Origin: Candidatus Handelsmanbacteria bacterium
GTDB lineage: Bacteria; Latescibacterota; UBA2968; UBA8231
Direction of reading: 5' to 3'
DNA: 64,000 nt
Assembly: GCA_016867395.1 (NCBI GenBank)
Contig: VGJS01000003.1
Span: 79,717 to 143,716, forward strand
In this document: positions 41,362-50,666 of the stretch, one piece after another
How the letters are laid out: each line of letters begins with the position of its first letter
How positions within the stretch are numbered: position 1 is the stretch's first letter
The notes under the pieces: model-generated
The model's database searches: none
Seen by the model: the letters and a program-made list of their open reading frames with translations, nothing else
Told to the model about the DNA's origin: nothing
Program-made: the position numbers and the translations under genes

Positions 41362-41682
41362 CTACCGGCTTTCGGACCCCAGGGCGATCATCTCGTCGAT
41401 CTCGCGGCAGACCTGCTCGTCGCGGACCTTATCGATCATTTCCTTCAAGTACTGCGCCGAACCGCTGAGGATCAGCCGGCCGATGGCGTGGATCTCCTCT
41501 TCATTATATACCCCCGCCTCGCGGACCAGGGCCATGTAGTGCAGCTTGGCCTCCACGTCTAGTTGGGAGATGGCCCCCAGCATGTCGAAGAGTTTGTAGG
41601 CCGAATCGCTTTCCAGACAGCACTCCACGATCTGGGCCAGGCGCTCGTGCTGGACTTCGGTCTGCTGCTCGGTTCGTTCCAC
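41362..41682 (-). CDS. Hypothetical helical protein (106 aa)
   Basis: Unrecognised, predicted all-helical cytoplasmic protein (LAQIVECCLESDSAYKLFDM, LDVEAKLHYMALVREAG). It starts at GTG 41682 with AAAGGGG about 7 nt upstream; the longer open frame to 42000 is antisense to the Trm112 gene. It is convergent with the DegT gene and divergent from the Trm112 gene. No function is assigned. Confidence 0.65.
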   Translation of the reverse strand: MERTEQQTEVQHERLAQIVECCLESDSAYKLFDMLGAISQLDVEAKLHYMALVREAGVYNEEEIHAIGRLILSGSAQYLKEMIDKVRDEQVCREIDEMIALGSESR

Positions 41683-41940
41683 AGGCTGCCCCTTTCGTTG
41701 TGAAAACCGTCTTTTCGCAGACAGCTTTCCCACTCCCCGAGCAAGGACCGGGCCGCGCCAAAATCCACAGGAGGATAGCTTCTCCAATAGACTTAAAAAC
41801 AAGCTTTTATTATCAATTCTCCCCTTAACCTCCCGCTCTGTTTCCCCCGCCGCTAAGGGGAAAAAAACTCCCCTGAGTGGAGAAAATCCCTCCCGGCGCC
41901 TTATCTTTATGAGTATAAAACCCGCCGAAAGGGAATCCCG

Positions 41941-42195
41941 ATGATCGACAAGGAACTGCTCGAAATCCTGGCCTGCCCTGAGAACAAGACCCCGGTCCAC
42001 CTGGCCGAACAGGCCCTGATCGACCGGATCAACACCCGCATTCAGCAGGGCCAGTTGAACAACCGGGCCGGCAAAAGAATCGAACGGAGCATCGACGGGG
42101 GCTTGGTGCGCGAGGACGGCGCCTATCTCTACCCCATCGAGGACGAGATCCCCATTATGCTCATCGACGAGGCCATTCCCCTCAAGGATTTTTAG
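41941..42195 (+). CDS. Trm112-family protein
   Basis: An 84-aa member of the Trm112/YcaR family. It begins KELLEILACPENKTPVHLAE and ends with EDGAYLYPIEDEIPIMLIDE, the family's conserved core. The zinc-binding Cys pairs of the eukaryotic type are largely absent (one Cys), as in many bacterial members. AAAGGGA precedes the ATG. Bacterial members are found near lpxK or methyltransferase genes, but no such partner is here. Its 3' end overlaps the convergent 42182 gene by 14 bases. Confidence 0.88.
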   Translation: MIDKELLEILACPENKTPVHLAEQALIDRINTRIQQGQLNNRAGKRIERSIDGGLVREDGAYLYPIEDEIPIMLIDEAIPLKDF

Positions 42196-42727
42196 CCTCC
42201 ACCTTGACCAGCACCTGGCCGCTGGCGGGGTTTTTGAGTAGCCGGATCTCCACTCCCTGTTCCCGCGCCCGCGCCCGGTATTCGTCGACCAGTTCCACGG
42301 TGGGCTGCCGCTTGAGCAACTGGGCGGCCATCAGCCGGTTGATTCCCTCCCTGGTGATCAGCCCTAGCACCTCCCCCTGGTAGTAGATCTGGTACACCTT
42401 CCTCCCGGCCTCCGGCGGGGCTGGGACCGCCCTTTCCTCCCCGGCCCCGCCCCGGGTAGGCCAGCGCACCCGGCTCAGCGCCAGGCCCGCGGCGCAGGTG
42501 GCCGCCACCACCCCCAGGCACCCTCCCACCAGCAGGCTCAGCTGGCCAAAATGGCGCAGCACGCCCATACACACCGGCATCAGGCAGAGACCTAAAAACA
42601 ACAGCAGCCGCTCCCGGTCCGGGGAAGGGCCGCTTCTCTGGTTCTGGATCGCCGCGGCGATCAATAGCAGGGCACCGGCCTCAAAGGCCAGGAAGAGCGC
42701 CAGCAGCAAGGCGTCGAAGGCGCGCAT
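42182..42727 (-). CDS. Hypothetical membrane protein (181 aa)
   Basis: Two or three N-terminal membrane helices (ALLLALFLAFEAGALLLIAA, LLLFLGLCLMPVCMGVL, LLVGGCLGVVAATCAAGLAL) are followed by a charged linker and a soluble C-terminal domain of about 80 residues (VYQIYYQGEVLGLITREGIN). The latter is unrecognised. No partner is suggested by its neighbours. Confidence 0.7.
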   Translation of the reverse strand: MRAFDALLLALFLAFEAGALLLIAAAIQNQRSGPSPDRERLLLFLGLCLMPVCMGVLRHFGQLSLLVGGCLGVVAATCAAGLALSRVRWPTRGGAGEERAVPAPPEAGRKVYQIYYQGEVLGLITREGINRLMAAQLLKRQPTVELVDEYRARAREQGVEIRLLKNPASGQVLVKVEAKNP

Positions 42728-42787
42728 ATCCCCCAGTAGGCAAAGAGGTCCACAATATAATATCGGCCCCTCCGCCCCTGGGGGTTA

Positions 42788-42985
42788 GGGCCTGTCTGCA
42801 AAGTCGCTTTTAGGCCCAAGCCCGAGCGAAAGCAGCGCGGGCAAGGTGCCCGCAACCGAAGGTCGCCAACCCGAAGGGTTGAGCGGCAGCAGGCGTATTG
42901 ACCCACAAACACGCCGCATGAGGGCAACGCCGATCCGCCCCGCCTGCAACCGGGCGACGCCAGAATGGAGTTTGCAGACAGGTCC
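42788..42985. mobile_element. MITE-like element with 15-bp terminal inverted repeats
   Basis: Left end GGGCCTGTCTGCAAA (42788-42802) and right end TTTGCAGACAGGTCC (42971-42985) are inverted repeats with 14 of 15 matches. The 198-bp interior has no ORF that looks coding. The ends resemble those of IS5-type elements, but a transposase is absent. Flanks TTA and TTG do not make a clean target duplication. Confidence 0.7.
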
Positions 42986-42992
42986 TTGCGGC

Positions 42993-44379
42993 TCAGCAGA
43001 TCAGCAGCATCTTGCGGGTCTGGGTGAACCCCTCAGTCCAGAAACGGTAGAAGTAAACCCCCCAGGCCGGTCGCCCGCATTCCAGGCCGCCATATGGGCC
43101 CCGGCTGGCGGCCAGCCCTCGGCCAGCACCTCCAACCCGCTGCCCGGCGGCGTCGAGGACCTCCAGGCGCACCTGCCCCTCGCGGGGAAGGCGGTACTCG
43201 ATGAGGGTGGCCGGGTTGAAGGGATTGGGGTAGGTCTGGCCCAGCACGAAACTCTGCGGCCCGCTGCCGGCCTCCTCCAGCACCGCGGTGGGCGGGCCGT
43301 AGTCAAAGGGCTGGTCTACCATGTGGTAGAGCTTCTCCTTGCCCCCACTGTACTCCTGCTGCAGGTAGTAGCTCAGCAGCGGCTAGCGCGCCAGTTCTTT
43401 GAGGCTGCGGCTCACCGACTGCCCCTCCTCCCAGTGGTTGTCGAGGGTCTTCTGAATCCACATCTCCATGCCGGCGCCGCTGTTCCAGTGGTCGATGCTG
43501 CCGGGCCGGTCCCAGCGGGGCACCCCGCCGGCCCGGTGCCGGTCGTAGAGGGCCTGGATCTGGGCGCGGTACTGGGGATTGACGTCGCTGGCCGCGGGGC
43601 TGTCCTCGAACTGCCGGTTCACCGCACCGCAGCAGTGTAGGTACGGATGTACGGTGGTGCCCTGCCAGTTCTTGGCTGTCAGGGCGATGCCCATGCCGTG
43701 GGCCTTGAACTTGGCGATGTTGAGGTTGAAGGCCCCCTCCTCCTCGATGGGCGCCACGTAGCCGATGCGCTCATACACCACCCTGTCGGGCACCTGGCGC
43801 CAGATCACCTCCCCGCCCTCCTTGAGCGTGCCGAGGTTGGCTGCGGATACCAGCCGGCCGGTGTAGAAGGTGCTCAGCTTGGCGCCGGTGCGCCAAGTCA
43901 TGGGGACAAAGACCTGCATGGAGCTGCTGGTGGGGCAGTAGGCATCGCCCAGGAGGTTCCCCTCGCGCAGATAGAACTGCTCGCCCTTCAGGCCCATTTT
44001 TTTCCCTTCATGCCCTCGACCAGGCCCTCGACGAAATCGGCGTCGGTGATGATGCCCATAACCCCCTACGTCGAATCGCCGCCGCAGGTGATATTGGGCT
44101 TCATGGCCACCTTGTCGGTCACAGAAAACCCCGGGGTATCCTGTAAGGTGAACAGCTCGCGGGCCAGGGCTTTGCCCTCCGCCATCTTGGCAGCGGCATC
44201 CAGTTTGTACACCACCTGGGTGCGTTTGATGAACACTGCCTCGGGATGGGCGGCCACAAAGGGGTGCAGGCCGAAATAACGCGGCCCACCCTGGTAGGCA
44301 CTCGGCCAGGCCCGGAGGGCTGCAGCAGGGACGCTGCCCCCACCATGCCTGCCGACTTGAGGAAATCCCTTCTTTCCAT
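42993..44379 (-). pseudogene. Broken DUF362-type protein with Tat signal and sorting domain
   Basis: Begins MERRDFLKSAGMVGAASLLQ (44379), a Tat-type signal. The next part, in another frame, contains FVAAHPEAVFIKRTQVVYKL and VAMKPNITCGGDST, followed by a TAG. GVMGIITDADFVEGLVEGMK then runs into an A7 run (43997-44010 region) where the frame shifts. Then comes EEGAFNLNIAKFKAHGMGIA and a TAG at 43383-43385. After it, in the same frame, is a C-terminal sorting domain (LGQTYPNPFNPATLIEYRLP). Two shifts and two stops make a functional protein unlikely. The intact ancestor would be an exported DUF362 protein. Confidence 0.8.
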
Positions 44380-44590
44380 GGTCAATACTCCTTTCTCGGG
44401 TAGCAACCCAACCATAGGGCACGAGTCGTACCACCCTCTGTCCTCTCCCCCACCAGGAGCGCTGCCATCCGTGTGGCCGCCTGCCGGCGGCGGGGGTTGG
44501 GACCCCAGTGGGCTGCGCGGGCCCCGGCTGGCTGGCCCGGCAACGGCAAAAGCTGTACTTTCAAGACACCTTCCGCACCCAGGTCCACTG

Positions 44591-47056
44591 ATGAAGACCG
44601 CTGCCCGCGCCCTTGGTTTCCGCCTCCTGTTGCCAGTTCTGCTAGCAGCTGGCCCCGCCCTGGCCCAGTATGTGGCCGAAGTGCCCTATTTCCACCAGTA
44701 CAGCAACCGCCTCAACCCTTCGGGTTCCTGCCAGAACACTTGTGTGGCGATGGTGCTAAAATACTACGGGGCCGCGGATATCACCCCGGACCAGCTCTCG
44801 GCCACCTGGGGCACCAGCGTGGCCCAGACCACCGAGGGACTGGCGCGGGTTTTCAACACCGAGGCGGCGGCCCGCGGCCTGCGCGTGCGCGACCAAGCAG
44901 TGGAAAGCGGCACCCTGCGCCAGCTGCACGCCCTGCTCGACGAGGGCAAACCGGTGATCGTGCACGGCGGCTTCTCCACGGTGGGCCATCTGCTGGTGCT
45001 GGTGGGTTACGACGCGAACTACTACTACGCCAACGACCCGGCCAGCCGCTGGACCGAACGCCTCAACGGGGGGTTCACCCAGACCAGTGATCCGCACATC
45101 GGGCGTTATACCCGCTACCAACGGGCCGCCGTCGAGCAGGCCATCCTCTCGGGTGACCACCGCCGCCGCATTCGCATGCATGCCCTCTACCTGGCGCCCG
45201 GCCCGCTGGCCGCCACCCTGACCCTGGCCGGCGGCGATTCCCTGGCCGCCGATCTTCCCTTCACCTTGCGGGCCACGGTCCGGCTCGACACCCTGCCCGG
45301 TGCCGAGGTCACCGCCAGCGCCGACCTCAGCGAGCTGGGCGGGGCAGCCACCCACCCTCTGTTTCGCCTTGACGAGCGCACCTTTCAGCTCGAGGCCGAA
45401 CTACCCGGCCCGGCCCCGGGCCGCCGGCGCCTGCGGGTGTACCTGCGGCAGGGCGGCGCGACCGAGGTCCTCCGCCGCATCCTCGTAGTGCTGCCCGCGG
45501 CCAACCTGCTCCTCTACGGCGACGACTATGGCGGGGGCTGGCGGCGGGGGCTGACCGTCAACACACGGGTGGATTCGGCAGCCACCGGCCAGGTGCAGCA
45601 GGGCGCCCACGCCCTGGCTCTCGAAGCGCAGGGCTTCACCTTCGAGCTGATGCCCCCCGCCCCCCTCGAGCTGGCCGGGTACCGGGCGTTGCGCCTGGCT
45701 TTCCATCCCGGCGACAGCACCCCCGGGGCGCGCCCTGCCCTAGCGGTGCAGCTCAACGGCGACGTGCGCAAACTCGTCTCCCTGCTGGGGCCATCCTCCT
45801 TTGCCCTCGACCCCCAGCGCCGCGAATGGCAGGAGATCGAGATCCCACTCTCGGCTTTCTATCCGCTCGAGGACTCGCTTAGCTCCCTGCGCCTATTCGG
45901 CACCCTGCAGGGCACCTTCTTCCTCGACGAACTGAGCCTGGTCAGCTCCCGTTTCCCGGCCCCGGCCCTAACTGGCGCCTGGCTGCGCCCCGGCCCTGAT
46001 TCGCTGCTGGTCGGCAGCCATCTCTCCCTGCGCCAACTCATCGCCGTCCAGCGCGGGGTGGCGGAGGGGCCCCCCGCCGAACTAAGCGCCGATCTGAGCG
46101 AACTGGGCGGTCCGGCTGCCCTGCCCCTCAGGTCGTATGACGGGCAGACCTATACCCTCGAGGCGGAGCTGTACCTGCCCGCCACCAACGGGGTGCGCCA
46201 ACTGCGGGTGCGGCTGCGGCAGGGAACCCTGGAGTCCGAGTTGCGCCGGTCGGTGCTGCTCTTGCCTGCCGAGGATCAGCTGATCTTCGGGGACGAATAC
46301 GGCGAGAACTGGCGGCAGGGATTCGCCGACGCCGTCGGCGCCGGCCCTCGCGCGGGGGAAGAGGTTTTCGCCGGCCAGCGGGCCCTAGCCATCGAGGCCC
46401 GCGCCTATACCATTGAGCAGTTGGCGCGCCGCCCGGTGGACCTGGCAGGGTACCAGGCCTTGCGCTTTGCCTTCCATCCCGGCCAGGCCGTGGCTGGCTA
46501 TGGCGGGGCGATGGCGGTGATGTTGAACGAGGACCCCAACACCCTGCTAAACCTCGGCCCGGATGGCCCAGCCGGGGCGCGTCTCGAGACCAACCGGCGG
46601 CAATGGCAGCAGATCGAGATCCCGCTGGCCGCCTTTGGCGAATTGGAGGAACCGCTGGGTTCCATCCGTTTTTTTGGCAGCCTGGAGGGGCTTTTTTATC
46701 TGGATGAGGTGCGCCTGGTCGCCGCCCGGCCACCGGCGGCCACCGCGGTCGCCGCCGAACCGGCCCCCTCCCGCCCCCGGACGACGGCCCTGGGCCCCAA
46801 CTTCCCCAACCCCTTCAACAGCCGGACCACCATCCCCTTTGCCCTTGCCGAACCAGGGTGGGCGAAGCTGGAGCTTTTCGATCTGCAGGGGCAGCGGGTG
46901 GCGCGGCTGGCCTCGGGCTGGTACGCGGCGGGTCCGCATTTAGTGGGGTGGGACGCCGACGACGACCAGGGCCGCGCCCTGGCTTCGGGGGTCTATTGCT
47001 GCCGCCTCGAAACCGGCGGCCGGGTGTGGTTGCGGAAACTGCTGCTCCTGCGCTGA
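44591..47056 (+). CDS. Secreted C39-like protein with duplicated module and sorting domain
   Basis: About 821 aa. A signal peptide (RLLLPVLLAAGPALA) is followed by a C39-type papain-like domain: NPSGSCQNTCVAMVLKYYG (Cys), STVGHLLVLVGYD (His) and NDP (Asp). Two tandem repeats of about 230 residues follow; each has ADLSELGG, a LLPA/LVVLP segment, GDDYGGGWRRG or GDEYGENWRQG, and ends in FFLDELSLVSS or FYLDEVRLVAA. A sorting domain (LGPNFPNPFNSRTTIPFALA to LRKLLLLR) ends the protein. The open frame before 44591 is not coding. It is convergent with the TPR gene. Confidence 0.85.
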   Translation: MKTAARALGFRLLLPVLLAAGPALAQYVAEVPYFHQYSNRLNPSGSCQNTCVAMVLKYYGAADITPDQLSATWGTSVAQTTEGLARVFNTEAAARGLRVRDQAVESGTLRQLHALLDEGKPVIVHGGFSTVGHLLVLVGYDANYYYANDPASRWTERLNGGFTQTSDPHIGRYTRYQRAAVEQAILSGDHRRRIRMHALYLAPGPLAATLTLAGGDSLAADLPFTLRATVRLDTLPGAEVTASADLSELGGAATHPLFRLDERTFQLEAELPGPAPGRRRLRVYLRQGGATEVLRRILVVLPAANLLLYGDDYGGGWRRGLTVNTRVDSAATGQVQQGAHALALEAQGFTFELMPPAPLELAGYRALRLAFHPGDSTPGARPALAVQLNGDVRKLVSLLGPSSFALDPQRREWQEIEIPLSAFYPLEDSLSSLRLFGTLQGTFFLDELSLVSSRFPAPALTGAWLRPGPDSLLVGSHLSLRQLIAVQRGVAEGPPAELSADLSELGGPAALPLRSYDGQTYTLEAELYLPATNGVRQLRVRLRQGTLESELRRSVLLLPAEDQLIFGDEYGENWRQGFADAVGAGPRAGEEVFAGQRALAIEARAYTIEQLARRPVDLAGYQALRFAFHPGQAVAGYGGAMAVMLNEDPNTLLNLGPDGPAGARLETNRRQWQQIEIPLAAFGELEEPLGSIRFFGSLEGLFYLDEVRLVAARPPAATAVAAEPAPSRPRTTALGPNFPNPFNSRTTIPFALAEPGWAKLELFDLQGQRVARLASGWYAAGPHLVGWDADDDQGRALASGVYCCRLETGGRVWLRKLLLLR

Positions 47057-47066
47057 ACTTCTTCCT

Positions 47067-48005
47067 TTACCTGGCCAAGGCCCCTACCTCGCCATGGGCG
47101 TTGCGTACGGCCTGGAGCAGGGGCCAGCGGGGGGCCCATTTCTCGGCCTGCTGGTAGAAGTACCGGGCCTCCTCGGGCCGCTGGGTGCGCTCGCACAGGG
47201 CGCCCAGTTCCTGCAGGGCCGGCAGGTAGCCCGCCTCCCGGCGCACAACCTCCTTGAAGGCCGCCTCGGCCTCGGCCTCCTCCTCCTGTTCCACATGGGC
47301 CAGGCCCTTGGCGTAGTACAATTCCTCGTCGGCATGGCGGCACACCAGGGAGCGGGCAAAACAGGCCAGGGCCTGGGCCGCCTGTTTGGCCTGGAGGTGG
47401 TTGAGGCCCTGGCGGTAGTAGGCGCGGCCCAGGGCGTTGAGCGCCCGGGTGTTCAGCGAGTCGGCCTGCAGCACCTTTTCCAGGTGTAGGATGGCCTGCT
47501 TGAAATCCCCGGACCGGTAATAGGCCACCCCCAGGTCGTAGCGCACGCCCCTCTGGGATGGTTCCATCTCCAGGGCCCGCTCCAGGTGCGGCAACCCCTC
47601 CCCGGGCAGCCCCAGGCGACACAGCAGGGTCCCCAGTCCCACCCTGGCCTCCACCATCGCCGAGTCCAGGCGCAGGGCCTCCTGGAACTCGGCCCGGGCC
47701 TCGGGTAATTGCCCCTGGGCCTGCAGCACCACCGCCAGGTTGCTGCGGGCCGCAGCGAGGGTGGGTTGGAGCGCCACGGCCTGGCGCAACTCGTCGCCGG
47801 CCCTGGCCACCTGCCCATCGGTGTAATAGGCGTTGGCCAGCAGCACCCGCAACTGGGCGTTGTCCGGATTGAGCATCACCCGGGTGTAGAAATAGCGGAT
47901 GCGCTCCTTGCTCCAGAGCTGATACCCCTCGCGGATGCCGCCCTCTCCGGCCCCGGCCAGCCGGGTCAGGCCCAGCGCCAGGACCCAGATCATCGGCCAG
48001 CTCAT
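47067..48005 (-). CDS. TPR-repeat protein
   Basis: A 312-aa protein with an N-terminal signal-like segment (MIWVLALGLTRLAGAG) and about seven tetratricopeptide repeats, for example AQLRVLLANAYYTDGQVARA and RALNALGRAYYRQGLNHLQA. TPR solenoids bind other proteins and are common in envelope assembly. The ATG overlaps the stop of the upstream NHL gene by four bases. Probably periplasmic; partner unknown. Confidence 0.85.
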   Translation of the reverse strand: MSWPMIWVLALGLTRLAGAGEGGIREGYQLWSKERIRYFYTRVMLNPDNAQLRVLLANAYYTDGQVARAGDELRQAVALQPTLAAARSNLAVVLQAQGQLPEARAEFQEALRLDSAMVEARVGLGTLLCRLGLPGEGLPHLERALEMEPSQRGVRYDLGVAYYRSGDFKQAILHLEKVLQADSLNTRALNALGRAYYRQGLNHLQAKQAAQALACFARSLVCRHADEELYYAKGLAHVEQEEEAEAEAAFKEVVRREAGYLPALQELGALCERTQRPEEARYFYQQAEKWAPRWPLLQAVRNAHGEVGALAR

Positions 48006-49306
48006 GGCCCGAATACCTGCACGCGATTGTTGAAGGTGTCGGCCACAAAGATTCTCCCGGCCCCGTCGCGGGTGATGCCGCCAGCTACCACCCGGCGCCG
48101 CACCTCGCGGCCGGCGGCCAGTTCGTCGAGCACCTCCAGCTCCCCGGCAAAGCGAAACTGTCCTGCCCCCTCGCCCTCGCCGCCCCAGCCGGTCAAATGC
48201 TGGTCGCGGCGGAAAACCTCGACCCGGCTCTGCCCGGCATTGACGATGAAGACCCGGTCCCCAGCCGCGTCCACGGCAAAATCACTGGGCCGTTTCAGCA
48301 CCCCCCGCCCCGGGTCGTGCGGCGAGAGAGCTTCGCGGCCCACCCACCACCGGGCCTGGCGCTGCTCCGGGCTGTCGTAGACCATCAGCCTAGGGGCCTG
48401 CCAGCCCATTTCCACGTAGTTGGCCGGTTCGACCAGCAGGGCAAAATGATCGCCCCAGAAGCGCAGGCTGGAAATCAGGAGCGGGGGCACCTCGTACCGG
48501 GCCACTTCGCTCCCTTCGGCGTCGAACTGGTAGAGACGGTCGATACATTCGATGTAGACCCGGTCCCCCGGCCCCACGGCCAGGTGGCGGACAAAGAGCC
48601 CCTCCAGCGGGCGCTCCCACAGCAGGCGGCCCTGACCGTCGAACTTGGCCCACCGCAACTGGGGGGGCCCTCCGGAGACTGCCAGGTTGTAGGCCAGGTG
48701 CAGGGCGCCCCGGCTGTCGAAGCCAAGGGAAACCGCATCCAGGGCGCCGGTCTCCAGGCAGGCGGGAGGGACTGCGGCAAAGGCCCAGTTCTCCAGGGTG
48801 CGCCCCTGGCCGTCGAAGCGCGCCACCAGGCCGGTTCCTGCCCCCACCGCGGCGATATGGCCCTGCCCATCCGCGGCCAGGCGGGTGGGCAGGAAACCGG
48901 CGGGCAGGGCCCAGGTGGCCGCGTGGCGGTGGATGGCGCCCGCCACTGCGGGGCTGAGGGCGCTTTCCCTGACCTGCCCCGGCCGGCCGTAATGAACCGC
49001 GACCCGGTACTGGTACCCCTGGTTGCCCTGCAATTCACGGTCGCTCCACGAGGTGTCGCGCTGGGCGCACAACCGGGCCACCACGGCCCAGGGCCCGCCC
49101 TGGGCCCGCCGCACCTCGTACTCAATGAAATCGCGCCCCGCCGGCGGCGACCAGCTCAGGTGGGCCGCCGCTTCCCCGCTGTCGAAGGATGCGCTCAGCG
49201 CCGGGGCCGGGGCCGGCGGTCCCGGCGGGCGCAGCAGGCCGCAGGAACCCAGCCACAGACCCAGCCATAGGCCGCCTACCCCCCCCAGAAGCCCCGTTGC
49301 GCTCAT
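48002..49306 (-). CDS. Lipoprotein with fibronectin-like and NHL repeats
   Basis: A 434-aa protein with a hydrophobic leader ending LWLGSCGLL, a plausible lipobox (LGSC). An FN3-like part follows (AAHLSWSPPAGRDFIEYEVR). NHL/beta-propeller repeats follow, the last reading AGGITRDGAGRIFVADTFNN with RVQVFGP at the end. It probably sits on the membrane surface and forms an operon with the TPR gene. The start lies close behind the secG/tRNA terminator. Confidence 0.8.
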   Translation of the reverse strand: MSATGLLGGVGGLWLGLWLGSCGLLRPPGPPAPAPALSASFDSGEAAAHLSWSPPAGRDFIEYEVRRAQGGPWAVVARLCAQRDTSWSDRELQGNQGYQYRVAVHYGRPGQVRESALSPAVAGAIHRHAATWALPAGFLPTRLAADGQGHIAAVGAGTGLVARFDGQGRTLENWAFAAVPPACLETGALDAVSLGFDSRGALHLAYNLAVSGGPPQLRWAKFDGQGRLLWERPLEGLFVRHLAVGPGDRVYIECIDRLYQFDAEGSEVARYEVPPLLISSLRFWGDHFALLVEPANYVEMGWQAPRLMVYDSPEQRQARWWVGREALSPHDPGRGVLKRPSDFAVDAAGDRVFIVNAGQSRVEVFRRDQHLTGWGGEGEGAGQFRFAGELEVLDELAAGREVRRRVVAGGITRDGAGRIFVADTFNNRVQVFGP

Positions 49307-49344
49307 CCCCTCTCTCTCCCCCGGGTTTCCGTATGGACAGGGGC

Positions 49345-49383
49345 AAAAACAGAGACACCCGCACCGATCCAGGGTGCGGGTGT
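49345..49383 (-). terminator. Rho-independent terminator of the pfkA-secG-tRNA-Leu unit
   Basis: On the minus strand ACACCCGCACC pairs with GGTGCGGGTGT around a short loop, followed by CTCTGTTTTTG. It lies 22 bases past the tRNA 3' end. Confidence 0.75.
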
Positions 49384-49405
49384 CCTGTGGTATCGCCTAT
49401 GTTGC

Positions 49406-49490
49406 TGGTGCCGAAGCGGGGACTCGAACCCCGACGCCCGAAGGCACTGCCCCCTCAAGACAGCGTGTCTACCAGTTTCACCACTTCGGC
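49406..49490 (-). tRNA. tRNA-Leu (anticodon GAG)
   Basis: An 85-nt cloverleaf with a long variable arm. The acceptor stem is GCCGAAG/CTTCGGC, discriminator A, encoded CCA. The anticodon arm CTGTC-TTGAGGG-GGCAG gives GAG. The T-loop GGTTCGAGTCCC is normal. It lies directly downstream of secG, on the same strand. Confidence 0.96.
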
Positions 49491-49511
49491 AGGAATGCGT
49501 CTGATCTCGTC

Positions 49512-49898
49512 TTACCGACCAGTCTGGCCGGCCGGAGCGGGCGCCGGGGCCGGAGCCGAGGGCACCACCTCGCCCCCGCCCGCAGCCGGCGGCGGGCTGA
49601 AGGGCACCGGGGCGGCACTTTGCTGCTGGAGCATGCGCTCGGTGGCCGAAACGCCCTCTTCGGACCCGGTGTCGTAGCTAATGAACTGCACCAGACAACT
49701 GAGGAAAAAGGCCGTGGCCAGCACCGTGGTGGCCTTGGTCAGGAAATTGGAGGCCGTGCGCCCTCCCAGGAACGAAGCCGAACTCAGCCCGCCGGCCACC
49801 GAACTGGCCAGCCCGCCCCCTTTGCCGGACTGCATCAGCACCACCACCACCAAGAGCAGGCAGATGAACACGTGCAGAATGGTCAGAAGAATCATCAT
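49512..49898 (-). CDS. secG: Preprotein translocase subunit SecG
   Basis: Small inner-membrane subunit of the SecYEG channel. The 128-aa product has two membrane segments (ILLTILHVFICLLLVVVVLM; KATTVLATAFFLSCLVQFI) separated by the family motif QSGKGGGLASSVAGG. The C-terminus is an A/P-rich tail. The ATG pair at 49898 lies just after the tpiA stop. In many bacteria secG follows tpiA and precedes tRNA-Leu, as here. Confidence 0.94.
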   Translation of the reverse strand: MMILLTILHVFICLLLVVVVLMQSGKGGGLASSVAGGLSSASFLGGRTASNFLTKATTVLATAFFLSCLVQFISYDTGSEEGVSATERMLQQQSAAPVPFSPPPAAGGGEVVPSAPAPAPAPAGQTGR

Positions 49899-49905
49899 AG
49901 GGATA

Positions 49906-50664
49906 TCAACACGCCGCTTTGACGATGGCGGCAAAGCTGTCGGCCTTGAGCGCGGCGCCGCCGATCAGGCCGCCATCGATGTTTGGCTGGACAAAGAGTT
50001 CTGCCGCGTTTTCGGGTTTGACGCTGCCGCCGTACTGGATGCGCAGGGCCCCGGCCACCCCCTCGCCGTGCCGCCGGCGCAGACAGGAGCGGATCAGGCC
50101 GTGTACCTCCTCAGCCTGGGCGGGGGTGGCGGTGCGCCCCGTGCCGATGGCCCAAACCGGCTCGTAGGCCAGGGCGATCTTGAGGAGTTCCGCCTCGCCC
50201 AGCCCCTGGAGCGCCGCCTCGACCTGGCCAAGGACCACCACCTCGATCTGGCCGGCCTCGCGCTGGGCAAGGGTTTCGCCGACGCAGACGATAGGGGATA
50301 GCCCCGCGCGCAGGGCCGCCTTGAGTTTGCGGTTGATCTGCTCGTCGGTCTCGGCGAAGTGCTGCCGTCTTTCAGAGTGGCCTAATATAACGTGGGTACA
50401 GCCAGCGGTCAAGATCATCTCCGGCGAGACCTCGCCGGTGAAGGCCCCCTCGTTTTCCCAGTGCATGTTCTGGGCGCCCAGGGCAACAGGGCTACCGGCG
50501 AGGGCCGCGCCCACCGCCTCCAGGCTGGTGAAGGGCGGGCACAAGACCACGTCCACCGGCCCGCGTTCCCGCCCCACCAGGGCGAGGATAGCCCGGGCCA
50601 GTTCCCCGGCCTGGAGGGCCGTCTTGTACATCTTCCAATTGCCCGCCACCAATGGCCGACGCAC
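49906..50664 (-). CDS. tpiA: Triosephosphate isomerase
   Basis: Interconverts dihydroxyacetone phosphate and glyceraldehyde 3-phosphate. The 252-aa enzyme has the catalytic Lys in VAGNWKMYK, His in [11 protein letters not shown], the signature [11 protein letters not shown] with catalytic Glu, and the phosphate loop [14 protein letters not shown] 50664 is chosen because GGGAGG lies 6 nt upstream and residue 1 aligns with the family. It follows pgk after 2 bases. Confidence 0.96.
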   Translation of the reverse strand: MRRPLVAGNWKMYKTALQAGELARAILALVGRERGPVDVVLCPPFTSLEAVGAALAGSPVALGAQNMHWENEGAFTGEVSPEMILTAGCTHVILGHSERRQHFAETDEQINRKLKAALRAGLSPIVCVGETLAQREAGQIEVVVLGQVEAALQGLGEAELLKIALAYEPVWAIGTGRTATPAQAEEVHGLIRSCLRRRHGEGVAGALRIQYGGSVKPENAAELFVQPNIDGGLIGGAALKADSFAAIVKAAC

Positions 50665-50666
50665 CT

